This document shows, in pieces, positions 52,233-60,320 of a DNA stretch of 64,000 nt. A program made the position numbers and the translations under genes. Position 1 is the first letter of the stretch; every line of letters begins with the position of its first letter. The notes beneath the pieces were generated by a model. It did no database searches, had not been told where the DNA came from, and was given only the letters and a program-made list of their open reading frames with translations. The stretch is from Alteracholeplasma palmae J233. Lineage in GTDB: Bacteria; Bacillota_I; Bacilli_A; Acholeplasmatales; Acholeplasmataceae. Where the stretch lies: contig NC_022538.1 of the NCBI RefSeq assembly GCF_000968055.1, forward strand, positions 841,499 to 905,498, given 5' to 3'.

Positions 52233-52997
52233 ATGTTAAAATCTCTTGAAAATAGAAGTAATAAGAATGAATATCCGTATAATGTTATCAATTTTGATAA
52301 AATAGATTTAGATGCACCAATTATATTTTTTACTGGTGAAAATGGATCAGGAAAAACTACATTGCTTAGAGCAATCAGTTATTTAACAAATAGCATTCAA
52401 GTTTCTAAAAATATTAATTATCAGTTAAGTAAATATAGTGAGTACAAAATAGCTTGGAGTACTAAACTTAAAAAAGGATATCATTTTCAAGGTGAAGATT
52501 TTTATTCTTTTTTAACATGGGTAGATAAAGAAGAAAAAGAAAATCAGTTGATGTATGAAGAGTCAGTAAAAAAACATGGTAATAGCAATTCTATTGGTAA
52601 AATAATGGAAAAAGGACTATATAAAAGTAATACCAGAATGATGTCAGATATGGTAAATGAATTTAAAAATGCTTCTCGCGGAGAAGGATATATAAGATTT
52701 TTTGCATCTAAACTTAGACCTCAAGCATTATATTTACTAGATGAACCAGAAACTCCCTTATCATTTCAAAATCAACTTACTCTATTATCTTTAATTGATC
52801 AATATGTAAAAGAAGGCAGCCAATTTATTATTTGTACACACTCTCCTATATTACTTGCATACCCAGGTGCTGTTATATATCATTTTTCAGATACAATAGA
52901 ATCTATCAATTACGCAGAACATCCAGTTGTAAAAGATTATCAATCTTTCTTAAATGCTCCAGAACGCTATATGAATCATTTATTTGGGAAAAAATAA
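52233..52997 (+). CDS. AAA/ABC-type ATPase (COG3910-like)
   Basis: 254 residues from the ATG at 52233, with AAAGGAAATGATAAA upstream; an earlier start inside the SDR gene end is unlikely. Walker A is FFTGENGSGKTTLLRAI, Walker B LYLLDEPETPLS, then a switch segment FIICTHSPILLAYPGAVIY. The arrangement fits stand-alone ATPases related to SMC/ABC domains and close to predicted ATPases of COG3910. Role unknown; such genes can accompany defence or repair systems, but no partner nuclease is adjacent. Confidence 0.85.
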   Translation: MLKSLENRSNKNEYPYNVINFDKIDLDAPIIFFTGENGSGKTTLLRAISYLTNSIQVSKNINYQLSKYSEYKIAWSTKLKKGYHFQGEDFYSFLTWVDKEEKENQLMYEESVKKHGNSNSIGKIMEKGLYKSNTRMMSDMVNEFKNASRGEGYIRFFASKLRPQALYLLDEPETPLSFQNQLTLLSLIDQYVKEGSQFIICTHSPILLAYPGAVIYHFSDTIESINYAEHPVVKDYQSFLNAPERYMNHLFGKK

Positions 52998-53065
52998 TTA
53001 TAAATAATATTTTATAATCTTTAGCATTAAATCATTTATTTTTTATTTAAAAAAAGCTGAATATA

Positions 53066-53108
53066 GCCTAAATGAGGAGTTTAATCACATCAAATAACTT
53101 ATTTAGGC
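53066..53108. repeat. Imperfect intergenic hairpin
   Basis: GCCTAAAT (53066-53073) and ATTTAGGC (53101-53108) with partial pairing inside, between the ATPase gene and the glycosyltransferase gene, followed by ATAAAAAAAG. Possibly a weak terminator on the minus strand or a processing site. Confidence 0.4.
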
Positions 53109-53182
53109 ATAAAAAAAGTAATAGTATGGTAACATATAAGTACCTGTATTATAGATTAAGTTAAATTAAGAAGGACATTTAT

Positions 53183-54319
53183 ATGAACATTTTATTTGTG
53201 ATTGACAATTATGAAAATCAATCAAATGGTGGAACAATAACAACTAAGAGATTTAAAGAAGCACGTGCTGCACGAGGACATACTGTTAAAGTATTAACAA
53301 TAGCTACTAAAAATGAAAGTCATATTTATTCGCTTGAAGAAAAAAAAATACCATTAGTTAATGGTATCATCAGCAAGCAAGACATGAAATTTGCCGTTGC
53401 GGATAAGAAAAAAATTAGAGAGGCTTTAAGTGATATTGATATATGCCATTTAGTATTTCCTTTTAAACTCTCAAGAGTAACTAATGAAATTGCTAAATCA
53501 CTGAATATACCAGTGGTGACATCTTATCATATTATGCCAGAAAACATTACATATGGGGCAGGGGTAAGACGATTGAGCCCTCTAGTAAACTGGATGGCCT
53601 ATATTTACTTTGATACTTTTTATAAAAAAGTTGATAACCTTCACTTACTTTCAAAAATGAGCAGTGAATTTGCAGCTAAAAGATATACAAATGCCACTAG
53701 ATATGTTATTTCTAATGGCGTGATAAATGATTTTACAACGATAGTAAACCATCCATCTGATGATAAAATTAGAATCATTTCAATTGGAAGATATTCCAAA
53801 GAAAAAGCACAAGATATTACAATTAAAGCAATTGCTAAGTCAAAGTATAAAGATAGAATCGAACTTGTCTTACCTGGTAAGGGCAAACAAGAGAAAAAAC
53901 TAAGAAAATTAGCTAATAAATATCACATTGATGTTAAATTCGGCTTTTTAAATAAACAAGAATTAATGAAGGCACTAGAAACTTCTTATATGTTTGTTCA
54001 CTCTGCTGAAATTGAAATTGAAGGTATGTCGTGCTTAGAAGCGATTGCTAGTGGAGTTGTTCCCATTATCTCTAATGCTAAAAAATCAGCATCAAGATTC
54101 TTTTCAATAGAAGCTAATAATTCTTATAAGAATAGAAATACAAATGATTTAAAAGACAAGATTGAATATTGGATTGAAAACAAACAAGCAAGAGAAAATA
54201 ATCTAAAAGCATACAAAGAATTTATTAAAAATTATCGATTTGAAAATTCAGTAGATCAGTTTGAAGAGATGTATCAAGATATTATAGATAGAAAAAATAA
54301 TTTAAATATAGTAGACTAA
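53183..54319 (+). CDS. GT4-family glycosyltransferase
   Basis: 378 residues, GT-B fold. N-terminal domain MNILFVIDNYENQSNGGT with VTSYHIMPEN; C-terminal donor domain RIISIGRYSKEKAQDITIKA, LVLPGKGKQEKK, then the E-x7-E motif of GT4 in IEIEGMSCLEAIASG. It likely adds a sugar from a UDP-sugar to a membrane lipid or other acceptor; in acholeplasmas GT4 enzymes make glucosyl-diacylglycerols, and galU in this window would supply UDP-glucose. The acceptor is not determinable here. Single gene ending in a terminator. Confidence 0.88.
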   Translation: MNILFVIDNYENQSNGGTITTKRFKEARAARGHTVKVLTIATKNESHIYSLEEKKIPLVNGIISKQDMKFAVADKKKIREALSDIDICHLVFPFKLSRVTNEIAKSLNIPVVTSYHIMPENITYGAGVRRLSPLVNWMAYIYFDTFYKKVDNLHLLSKMSSEFAAKRYTNATRYVISNGVINDFTTIVNHPSDDKIRIISIGRYSKEKAQDITIKAIAKSKYKDRIELVLPGKGKQEKKLRKLANKYHIDVKFGFLNKQELMKALETSYMFVHSAEIEIEGMSCLEAIASGVVPIISNAKKSASRFFSIEANNSYKNRNTNDLKDKIEYWIENKQARENNLKAYKEFIKNYRFENSVDQFEEMYQDIIDRKNNLNIVD

Positions 54320-54328
54320 AAACAAATG

Positions 54329-54364
54329 AAAAAACCACTTTAGAAAAATCTATAGTGGTTTTTT
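54329..54364. terminator. Bidirectional terminator between convergent genes
   Basis: AAAAAACCACT (54329-54339) / AGTGGTTTTTT (54354-54364) with an AT-rich loop. It overlaps the last codons of the histidine kinase gene and serves the glycosyltransferase gene from the other side. Confidence 0.88.
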
Positions 54365-55702
54365 ATGTTCATCTAAAGGAATGTGCAAAACTAATTGGAA
54401 ACAAGGAATAGTATTAATTGTTGTCTTCTTGTATAAAATAAAGCCACCAATGTTTTCTAAAATCTCACTGATAATACTAAGCCCAAATCCATGAAGCATT
54501 TTATTTCTTTTGCTTGTGTATGATTCTTGTTTCATAGGAGTTTTATTAGAACTATTTGTAATCGTTAATAATTGAAAACCATTTTTTACTGTGCTATCAA
54601 TCGTAACAAATCTATTTTCACACTGTTTAACCTTTGAGACTGCTTCATAACAGTTATCCATAATATTTGAAAATAATTTAATTAAGTCTAAGTCGTTAAA
54701 AGGTAAATCCATTGATAGAAAGGCAGTAGAAGAAAACTCACTTTCAATTAATTTAAATTTACGAGCATAATTGTTTAATAGAGCATCTATAATAACATTG
54801 TTAGAATACTCTTTATAACTAAGTTTTAAACTACTAAGGTTGGTAATTGAACTGGATAAAACATTAACAACTGCAGTATAGTTTTTTTGATCTAAAAGTA
54901 GATTCATTGCATTGAGTGTTTTAGTGTAATCATGTTTAAATTTAAGAAAATCTCTGACTTGAGATTCATATACATGATAATGGTCTAACTGAATATTTAG
55001 TTGTTTTTCAAGCGTTTTAGTTCTAGATTTATATCCAATTAAATAACTCAAATTAGCAGTAAATAAACGAATGATAAAATAAATAGCAAAAACAGAAATT
55101 GAAATAACCATGACTAAAACATTATACCAAGAATCATCAAAAGAATAAACTTGACCGTTGGTGATTGCAACAAGATTTAAAAGCATAATAATTTGAATGC
55201 TTAGTAAGAATCCCATTAGACGCTTTGAAGTAAGTAAATCTTTTAATTTAGTATTTAATAAAAGATGGTCTAAAAACATAATAGACATCGAAGAAGCAAG
55301 ATACGTACAAACATGGGTGAGATGATAATAATAAGAATCATTTATCCATGAAAGAGATAATGATACTGATTCTGCCGTAGCAAAGATAGCTGAAAAGAAT
55401 AAAAAGAAGCAATATGTTTTAAGAATAAAATTAAAAGTTAAGAAAAGATAATTGACAATATTTGTTCTAAAGATTCCTGGAAAAGCAATAAAGTATGCGA
55501 CAACTGCAAAAAATAGTCTGATATGCATATACTCGTCTAACCAAGAAAAGTTTAATAAAGGTAGCAGGGTGGCTAAAAATATAAAAGTAATCGCAATCCA
55601 TGCACATTTTCTAAAAGGAAAATATTGGGAATAATTACGAATATATAAATATAAAAATAATGTAGATGATATGTATGATAAGATAACAATAAAATCAGTC
55701 AT
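54350..55702 (-). CDS. AgrC-like sensor histidine kinase (GHKL ATPase)
   Basis: 450 residues: about six to seven membrane segments (about 5-215), a helix, then the kinase core. The phospho-acceptor His is in FLKFKHDYTKTLNAMN, the N-box is LIKLFSNIMDNCYEAVSKV, and the G-box is HGFGLSIISEILENIGG. This is the LytS/AgrC-type kinase that senses peptides or membrane signals through its membrane domain. It overlaps its response regulator gene by 8 bases. No peptide precursor (AgrD) or processing gene (AgrB) is in the window. Confidence 0.92.
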   Translation of the reverse strand: MTDFIVILSYISSTLFLYLYIRNYSQYFPFRKCAWIAITFIFLATLLPLLNFSWLDEYMHIRLFFAVVAYFIAFPGIFRTNIVNYLFLTFNFILKTYCFFLFFSAIFATAESVSLSLSWINDSYYYHLTHVCTYLASSMSIMFLDHLLLNTKLKDLLTSKRLMGFLLSIQIIMLLNLVAITNGQVYSFDDSWYNVLVMVISISVFAIYFIIRLFTANLSYLIGYKSRTKTLEKQLNIQLDHYHVYESQVRDFLKFKHDYTKTLNAMNLLLDQKNYTAVVNVLSSSITNLSSLKLSYKEYSNNVIIDALLNNYARKFKLIESEFSSTAFLSMDLPFNDLDLIKLFSNIMDNCYEAVSKVKQCENRFVTIDSTVKNGFQLLTITNSSNKTPMKQESYTSKRNKMLHGFGLSIISEILENIGGFILYKKTTINTIPCFQLVLHIPLDEHKKPL

Positions 55703-56429
55703 TAATAACCACCCCCAGCAGATAATTACTCAAAATTTCTCTAGCATCGTTATAGTAGTGTCGTGATGAAGGAAGGGTTTTATGAGTTTTTAGATAAACA
55801 TCTTGACTCGTAATTTTTGATACATACTGTAAATTAACAAGAAAAGATCTGTGTGTTCTAACAAAAAATTGGCCTTGAAGCTTTTCTTCTAAAGAGTTCA
55901 AACTACCATAAAACTCTATATTTCCTAAGTCAGTTGTATGAATAATAATAATGCGCTTAAATATCTCAAAATAAATAATTTTATTAAAAGGTAAATTAAT
56001 ATTCTGTGTTCTTGATTGGTAAATAAACTGGGTTTGTGTCATACTTGTTTCAAAATTTTCTATAAAATTAATAAAGATAGCTTCAAATTTTTTATCATCT
56101 TTATTTTTAATTAGATAGTTTGTTGGACTAGCCTCAAAAGAGTCAAAGACAAAAGACTCTGTACTAGTTAAAAATACAATTGAAATATTAGGGTTTATTT
56201 CTTTTATTCTTTTAGCAGTATCTATTCCATTTATTTTTTTCATCAAAATATCAAGATAGATGATATTGAATTTTTCAGGGTGATCTTCCAAGAAAAAAAG
56301 AAGTGCTTCGCCACTTTCAAACCTAATTACTTCAAAAAGTGTATGATGTTTTTTAGCAAGAAATGAAATTTTTTCTTCATAATGATCAAGAAATATTTTT
56401 TCATCATCGCAAAGTGCAACAGAAATCAT
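55695..56429 (-). CDS. LytTR-family response regulator (AgrA/LytR-like)
   Basis: 244 residues. Receiver domain (1-about 120): VALCDDEKIFLDHYEEK (acidic pocket), IIYLDILMKKING (phospho-Asp), VFLTS. DNA-binding LytTR domain (about 145-240): INLPFNKIIYFEIFKRIIII, FFVRTHRSFLVNLQYVSKI. First gene of the two-gene operon. LytTR proteins bind paired direct repeats; such repeats occur upstream of the divergent gene at 56554-56598. Confidence 0.93.
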   Translation of the reverse strand: MISVALCDDEKIFLDHYEEKISFLAKKHHTLFEVIRFESGEALLFFLEDHPEKFNIIYLDILMKKINGIDTAKRIKEINPNISIVFLTSTESFVFDSFEASPTNYLIKNKDDKKFEAIFINFIENFETSMTQTQFIYQSRTQNINLPFNKIIYFEIFKRIIIIHTTDLGNIEFYGSLNSLEEKLQGQFFVRTHRSFLVNLQYVSKITSQDVYLKTHKTLPSSRHYYNDAREILSNYLLGVVIND

Positions 56430-56553
56430 AAATTTTCCTCCCCTTGGAAAAGACTACCTAGTATGCAGCGTGATGTATGAGTAGTGTAACTCTATTATAT
56501 CAATAAATGTGAAACATGTAAAACAATGTTATAACAAGTATCAGCTAATATAT

Positions 56554-56598
56554 GCATTTTAGAACAAATTAAGAGCATTTCATAACATTTTAGAACAA
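56554..56598 (+). promoter_or_regulatory. 14 bp direct repeats, candidate LytTR binding sites
   Basis: CATTTTAGAACAAA occurs at 56554-56567 and again at 56585-56598, 31 bp start to start (about three helical turns), between the divergent response regulator gene and the gene at 56654. Confidence 0.65.
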
Positions 56599-56653
56599 AA
56601 AAGTTAAAAAAGTAGTAAAGTACTGACATACACTAATTAAAAGGAGAATGTCT

Positions 56654-57421
56654 ATGAGAGTATTTTTAAATAATAAGTTTTATATGATTTTTGATATGGA
56701 CGCTGACACTAAGTTAGTCATTATTTTAATTCTTTCAATTATTATCGTAGTTTTAGCAATTTACCTATTATATCTATTTGTATTTAAAAATAAAAAAATG
56801 GTAACTACGAAAATTGAACAAGAAGATTTTACTGATACTAAACCTGCTTTAATAGAAAACAAAGATATCAAAGTAATTGATCCTGCTTTTGAACCTAGAA
56901 TAAGAAAAAAAAGTTTTAGAAAAGTTAGTTTGAACCAAAATAAAAATCAAGAACAGTTATACATAAAGTATAATTATAGTTTTAAAGCTAGACTTATTTT
57001 GGCTCCCAAAGAAAGTCAAGAAAGGTTTAATGCCTTAAAAAACTATATATTAAGTTTTCAAGGGGTAAATGTAAATGAGTCTTGGAAGTATGAAAGATTT
57101 AGTTTTAAAGGAAAACCAATCTTAAAAATTTGGATTCATGGAAATATCATGAAAGTATATTATAATTTAAGTCCTTCAGAATTTTATTATACTAAATATA
57201 ATATTTCTAATGTGTCTTATGCTGCAATTCATGAAACAACGCCAACATTACTTAAAGTATCAAGTAAACTAGGATTAGAACACGCATGTGAACTTGTTAA
57301 TTTATACATGAAAAGCATTTCTAAACAAGACTCCGTAAAAAATATTAATTTTATTCCTTCTTACAAAACAAAAGAATTATTAATTGAAGAAGGTCTGATT
57401 AAACTGAACGATAGAAAATAA
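56654..57421 (+). CDS. Single-pass membrane protein of unknown function, possible target of the adjacent two-component system
   Basis: 255 residues from the ATG at 56654, seven bases after AAGGAG; an ATG at 56648 is too close to that site. One membrane segment (about 22-45), a charged linker, then a domain (about 108-200) with FKARLILAPKESQERFNALK, SWKYERFSFKGKPILKIWI and EFYYTKYNISNVS. I recall this pattern from uncharacterised Firmicute proteins. Direct repeats upstream suggest control by the LytTR regulator. Confidence 0.72.
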   Translation: MRVFLNNKFYMIFDMDADTKLVIILILSIIIVVLAIYLLYLFVFKNKKMVTTKIEQEDFTDTKPALIENKDIKVIDPAFEPRIRKKSFRKVSLNQNKNQEQLYIKYNYSFKARLILAPKESQERFNALKNYILSFQGVNVNESWKYERFSFKGKPILKIWIHGNIMKVYYNLSPSEFYYTKYNISNVSYAAIHETTPTLLKVSSKLGLEHACELVNLYMKSISKQDSVKNINFIPSYKTKELLIEEGLIKLNDRK

Positions 57422-57430
57422 GCAACAAGT

Positions 57431-57458
57431 TTGACAACTGCCCAATTTAAAGTAAGAT
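57431..57458 (+). promoter_or_regulatory. Promoter of the gene with a non-canonical start
   Basis: TTGACA (57431-57436) and TAAGAT (57453-57458), spacer 16 bp. Predicted transcription start is at about 57465, immediately before AAGGAGG. Confidence 0.7.
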
Positions 57459-57476
57459 AGTAAAAAAGGAGGTTTT

Positions 57477-57797
57477 ATTATCTTAATCAAAGACTTTATA
57501 GAAATACTAGAAAAAGTTCTAAAACAAATTGATCATGAAAAAACAAAGAAATTAGAACAAGTAAGCGATAGAGAATATCATATTGAATATGACACATACA
57601 AAATCAAAGTAGATAATATTGTAGATGTAAGTAGATTTAGAATAGTATTTCCAGATTATGTGGGACTCATTGATACTTTTAGAGCATATATTGGGGCTTT
57701 ATTAAAAAACGGAGACAACGAGTGTGATACAAGTGACTTTGTATATATCTCAAGAGTTCAAGCGAATACAATAAAACACCTGTTAAATCAATCATAG
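57477..57797 (+). CDS. Small protein of unknown function with ATT or ATC start
   Basis: The frame reads ILIKDFIEILEKVLKQIDHE, KTKKLEQVSDREYHIEYD, then FRIVFPDYVGLIDTFRAYIG and ends IKHLLNQS; about 105 residues, soluble. AAGGAGG (57466-57472) lies 4 bases before ATT 57477 and 7 before ATC 57480. No ATG, GTG or TTG exists in this frame between the upstream stop (57453) and a valine far inside. A consensus promoter and a strong terminator frame it, arguing for a real gene. A start mutated from ATG is the alternative. Family not recognised. Confidence 0.7.
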   Translation: MILIKDFIEILEKVLKQIDHEKTKKLEQVSDREYHIEYDTYKIKVDNIVDVSRFRIVFPDYVGLIDTFRAYIGALLKNGDNECDTSDFVYISRVQANTIKHLLNQS

Positions 57798-57804
57798 TTT
57801 TATA

Positions 57805-57859
57805 AATATTTCTTAATAGACTACACTTAAAAGTCATAATATTAAGAGATATTTTTTTT
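57805..57859 (+). terminator. Intrinsic terminator
   Basis: AATATTTCTTAATA (57805-57818) / TATTAAGAGATATT (57840-57853, one G-U), 21-base loop, T-run to 57859. Confidence 0.88.
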
Positions 57860-57953
57860 AAACATAAGAAAAACTAAGCAAATAATTTGATAAAATATTT
57901 AAATGTAACTATAATGATTACAGGTAGATAGATACTAGAAAGAGGGTTAATTT

Positions 57954-58589
57954 ATGAAAATTGCAGTTATAGGAGCAAGCGGATTTACAGGAAAAGCAGT
58001 AGTTTTTGAAGCCTTAAAAAACGGTCATAGTGTATACGCAGTTTCACGAAGTGGCAAATTTGAACCCCAAGCTAACTTAACAGTCATTCATGAAAATGTG
58101 AATCACGTAGATGCTTTATCAGAAAAAATAAAAGATGCTGATTTAATCATTTCTTCATTTAATGCAGGATGGGAAAACCCAAATTTATACAATGATTTTT
58201 TAGAAGGATCTAGATCAATTATAAAGATGGCAAGAAATCTAGACAAAAGACTTGTCATTATTGGTGGAGCAAGCAGCTTATACGATCCAAGAACAAATGA
58301 AACATTATATGCTAATGCATCAAAAGAAATGAAACAAATGGTAAAAGGAGCATATGACTTATATCAAGAACTAAAAGAAGATAAAAGTGTTAAATGGACT
58401 TTCGTTAGCCCAGCAATTGAGCTTAATGATAATAAGCCAACATACACATATAATATAGGATCTGATTATATTTTATTTAATCAAGAAGGAAAAAGTACAG
58501 TAAGTATCTTTGACTTAGCAGATTTAACAATAAACGCAGCTGCATCTGATTTAAATATATATAAAAGATTGACACTTTCAGATAGATAG
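57954..58589 (+). CDS. NAD(P)-binding oxidoreductase, atypical SDR (YwnB/NmrA-like)
   Basis: 211 residues. Start MKIAVIGASGFTGKAVVFEA gives the GxxGxxG nucleotide loop; GGASSLYDP and FVSPAIEL follow, as in NAD(P)H-binding flavin-reductase-like proteins. No YxxxK catalytic pair is evident, so it may be a sensor or reductase of the NmrA type. AGAGGGTTAATTT precedes the start. The DsbA-family gene follows after 9 bases, so redox function is likely shared. Confidence 0.88.
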   Translation: MKIAVIGASGFTGKAVVFEALKNGHSVYAVSRSGKFEPQANLTVIHENVNHVDALSEKIKDADLIISSFNAGWENPNLYNDFLEGSRSIIKMARNLDKRLVIIGGASSLYDPRTNETLYANASKEMKQMVKGAYDLYQELKEDKSVKWTFVSPAIELNDNKPTYTYNIGSDYILFNQEGKSTVSIFDLADLTINAAASDLNIYKRLTLSDR

Positions 58590-58598
58590 GAGAAAAAA

Positions 58599-59291
58599 AT
58601 GAAAATAGAAATATGGTCTGACTTTGCTTGTCCTTTTTGTTACATTGGTAAAAATAGACTAGAAATCGCTTTAAAGGAAATACCAAGCAAAGATGTTGAT
58701 ATCACATACAAAGCATATGAACTTAATCCGATAGCTCCTTTAGAGACAACTGAGTCCTCTGTTGAAGTTTTTAGAAAACTTAAAAATACCTCAGTTGAAA
58801 GCGCAAAACAAATGTTTAATAGAATTACACAAATGGGTGCTTTAGATGGTCTAACCTTTAAAATGGATGATATCATTATGACAAAAACATTTGATGGTCA
58901 TAGACTAGCCAAATGGGCAAGAAAGTTTAATAAAGAAGCAGACTTAACGAAAAGATTAATGAAAGCATATTTTGAAGATGGATTAAATCTTGCTAACTAC
59001 GATGTATTAACACAATTGGCAGAAGAAGTTGGGCTAGATAAACAAACAGCAAGAAAAGTATTAGATTCTAATGAGTATGAAGATACGGTTAATCAAGAAA
59101 TTCTTGAAGCCAGACAATTAGGTGTTCAAGGTGTTCCGTTTTTTGTCATTAATAGAAAATATGCTATATCAGGTGCACAATCTTTAGAACAATTCAAAGA
59201 AATACTTAAAGATGCTTATAAAGAAGAAAATAGTTTTGAAATAAAAGGTGATGATTCTGGACTATGCACAGATGGTAATTGTGATATCTAA
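58599..59291 (+). CDS. DsbA-family thioredoxin-fold oxidoreductase (FrnE-like)
   Basis: 230 residues. MKIEIWSDFACPFCYIGKNR holds the CPFC active site; VPFFVINRKYAISGAQ supplies the cis-proline loop, and an all-helical insert lies between. No signal peptide, so it works in the cytoplasm, as FrnE-like disulfide isomerases or 2-hydroxychromene isomerase-like proteins do. A C-terminal DDSGLCTDGNCDI adds two cysteines that could form a second redox pair. Cotranscribed with the preceding oxidoreductase. Confidence 0.9.
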   Translation: MKIEIWSDFACPFCYIGKNRLEIALKEIPSKDVDITYKAYELNPIAPLETTESSVEVFRKLKNTSVESAKQMFNRITQMGALDGLTFKMDDIIMTKTFDGHRLAKWARKFNKEADLTKRLMKAYFEDGLNLANYDVLTQLAEEVGLDKQTARKVLDSNEYEDTVNQEILEARQLGVQGVPFFVINRKYAISGAQSLEQFKEILKDAYKEENSFEIKGDDSGLCTDGNCDI

Positions 59292-59309
59292 AAAAAATTA
59301 ACAACGATA

Positions 59310-59347
59310 AACTACCCAAAGAATCAATTTAAAAGGGTAGTTTTTTT
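59310..59347 (+). terminator. Intrinsic terminator after the DsbA-family gene
   Basis: AACTACCC (59310-59317) / GGGTAGTT (59335-59342), 17-base loop, Ts to 59347. Confidence 0.85.
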
Positions 59348-59389
59348 ATAAAAAGTAATAAATATGTTAAAATATATAGGGTGATGAAG

Positions 59390-59788
59390 ATGAACGTTTT
59401 ATTTAAAATGATTCCAAAAGAAAAAGTAGTATATATTTATGATGATTCTACTATTAGACAAGCAATGGAAAAAATGGAACACTACAGATATACTATAATA
59501 CCTATTCTTAATAAAGAAGGAGAATATGTTTCTTCAATTAGTGAAGGTGACTTATTGTGGTATATTAAAAACAAATCAGACTTCAACTATAAAAAAGCTG
59601 AACAACATTATATTTACGAAGTGAAAAAAGAAAAAGATATTAAGTCTAACGGGATTAACACAGAAATGAAAGATTTGATTGATACAATAGAAAACCAAAA
59701 TTACGTTCCAATCGTAGATGATAGAAATATTTTTATTGGAATAGTAACAAGAAAATCAGTCATCCAATATTTACTTCAAAAAAGGTAA
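59390..59788 (+). CDS. CBS-domain pair protein
   Basis: 132 residues from the ATG at 59390 (TAGGGTGATG upstream; GTG 59381 and ATG 59384 lie in that site). Two CBS motifs: TIRQAMEKMEHYRYTIIPIL with YVSSISEGDLLWYI, and MKDLIDTIENQNYVPIVDDR with FIGIVTRKSVIQYLL. CBS pairs bind adenine nucleotides as sensors; a stand-alone pair such as Bacillus CbpB binds c-di-AMP. Ligand here is not determined. Confidence 0.9.
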   Translation: MNVLFKMIPKEKVVYIYDDSTIRQAMEKMEHYRYTIIPILNKEGEYVSSISEGDLLWYIKNKSDFNYKKAEQHYIYEVKKEKDIKSNGINTEMKDLIDTIENQNYVPIVDDRNIFIGIVTRKSVIQYLLQKR

Positions 59789-59792
59789 AATC

Positions 59793-59820
59793 TTGACTTT
59801 TTAGTAGAATGTGATAAAAT
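59793..59820 (+). promoter_or_regulatory. Promoter of rnpB
   Basis: TTGACT (59793-59798) and TAAAAT (59815-59820), spacer 16 bp, six bases before the RNase P RNA begins. The -35 overlaps the end region of the CBS gene. Confidence 0.75.
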
Positions 59821-59825
59821 AAACA

Positions 59826-60174
59826 GGTCAACTGAAGGTGATCGAGCCTACTATGTAGGTTAGGAAAGTCCATGCTAGCACATACTGAGATGTATGTAGT
59901 GTTTGTGCCTAAGGAAAAAATAACTTAGGGTATCAGAAATGATAACGGCATTTAATGATCTAAGGGAAACTATGATCTAGAATGTAACGTGCCACAGAAA
60001 CGAGTTAGTTAGAAATAACTAAATGAAACGCGGTAAACCCCTCAAGCTAGAAACCCAAATTTGGTAGGGGCGTATAAAGACAACTAAATGAAGTTAGTCT
60101 TAATGCTACTTATGTAGAGATAAATGGTCACACTCAAAGATTTGAGAACAGAACATGGCTTATGCAAGTTGATT
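59826..60174 (+). ncRNA. rnpB: RNase P RNA, bacterial type B
   Basis: The catalytic RNA that matures tRNA 5' ends. Conserved segments appear in order: AGGAAAGTCCATGCTAGCA, GTGTTTGTGCCTAAGG, GCCACAG, ACGCGGTAAACCCCTC, GAAACCCAAATTTGGTAGGG and ACAGAACATGGCTTA. The ends pair (TCAACT near 59828 with AGTTGA near 60167). The pattern matches Bacillus-type (class B) rather than E. coli-type RNA. Own promoter and terminator. Boundaries good to a few bases. Confidence 0.97.
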
Positions 60175-60199
60175 AAAAAAGTCCTTAGGGGCTTTTTTT
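60175..60199 (+). terminator. Terminator of rnpB
   Basis: AAAAAGTCC / GGGCTTTTT around loop TTAG (one G-U pair), ending in a run of Ts at 60193-60199. Confidence 0.85.
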
Positions 60200-60320
60200 G
60201 TTTAATAGATAATAAATATGGGAAACTATTATCTTAAACAAATCAAAGTGTTTCATTATTTTTTGTAGATTTCTAAAAATAGTGTATAATTAGACACAAA
60301 GGCATAAAAGGGGTGCTTAA

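Noticed and set aside
52233-52997. Retron- or OLD-type defence system based on the lone ATPase
   Set aside because: No nuclease, reverse transcriptase or toxin gene is adjacent; flanking genes are an SDR and a glycosyltransferase, so a defence call is unsupported.
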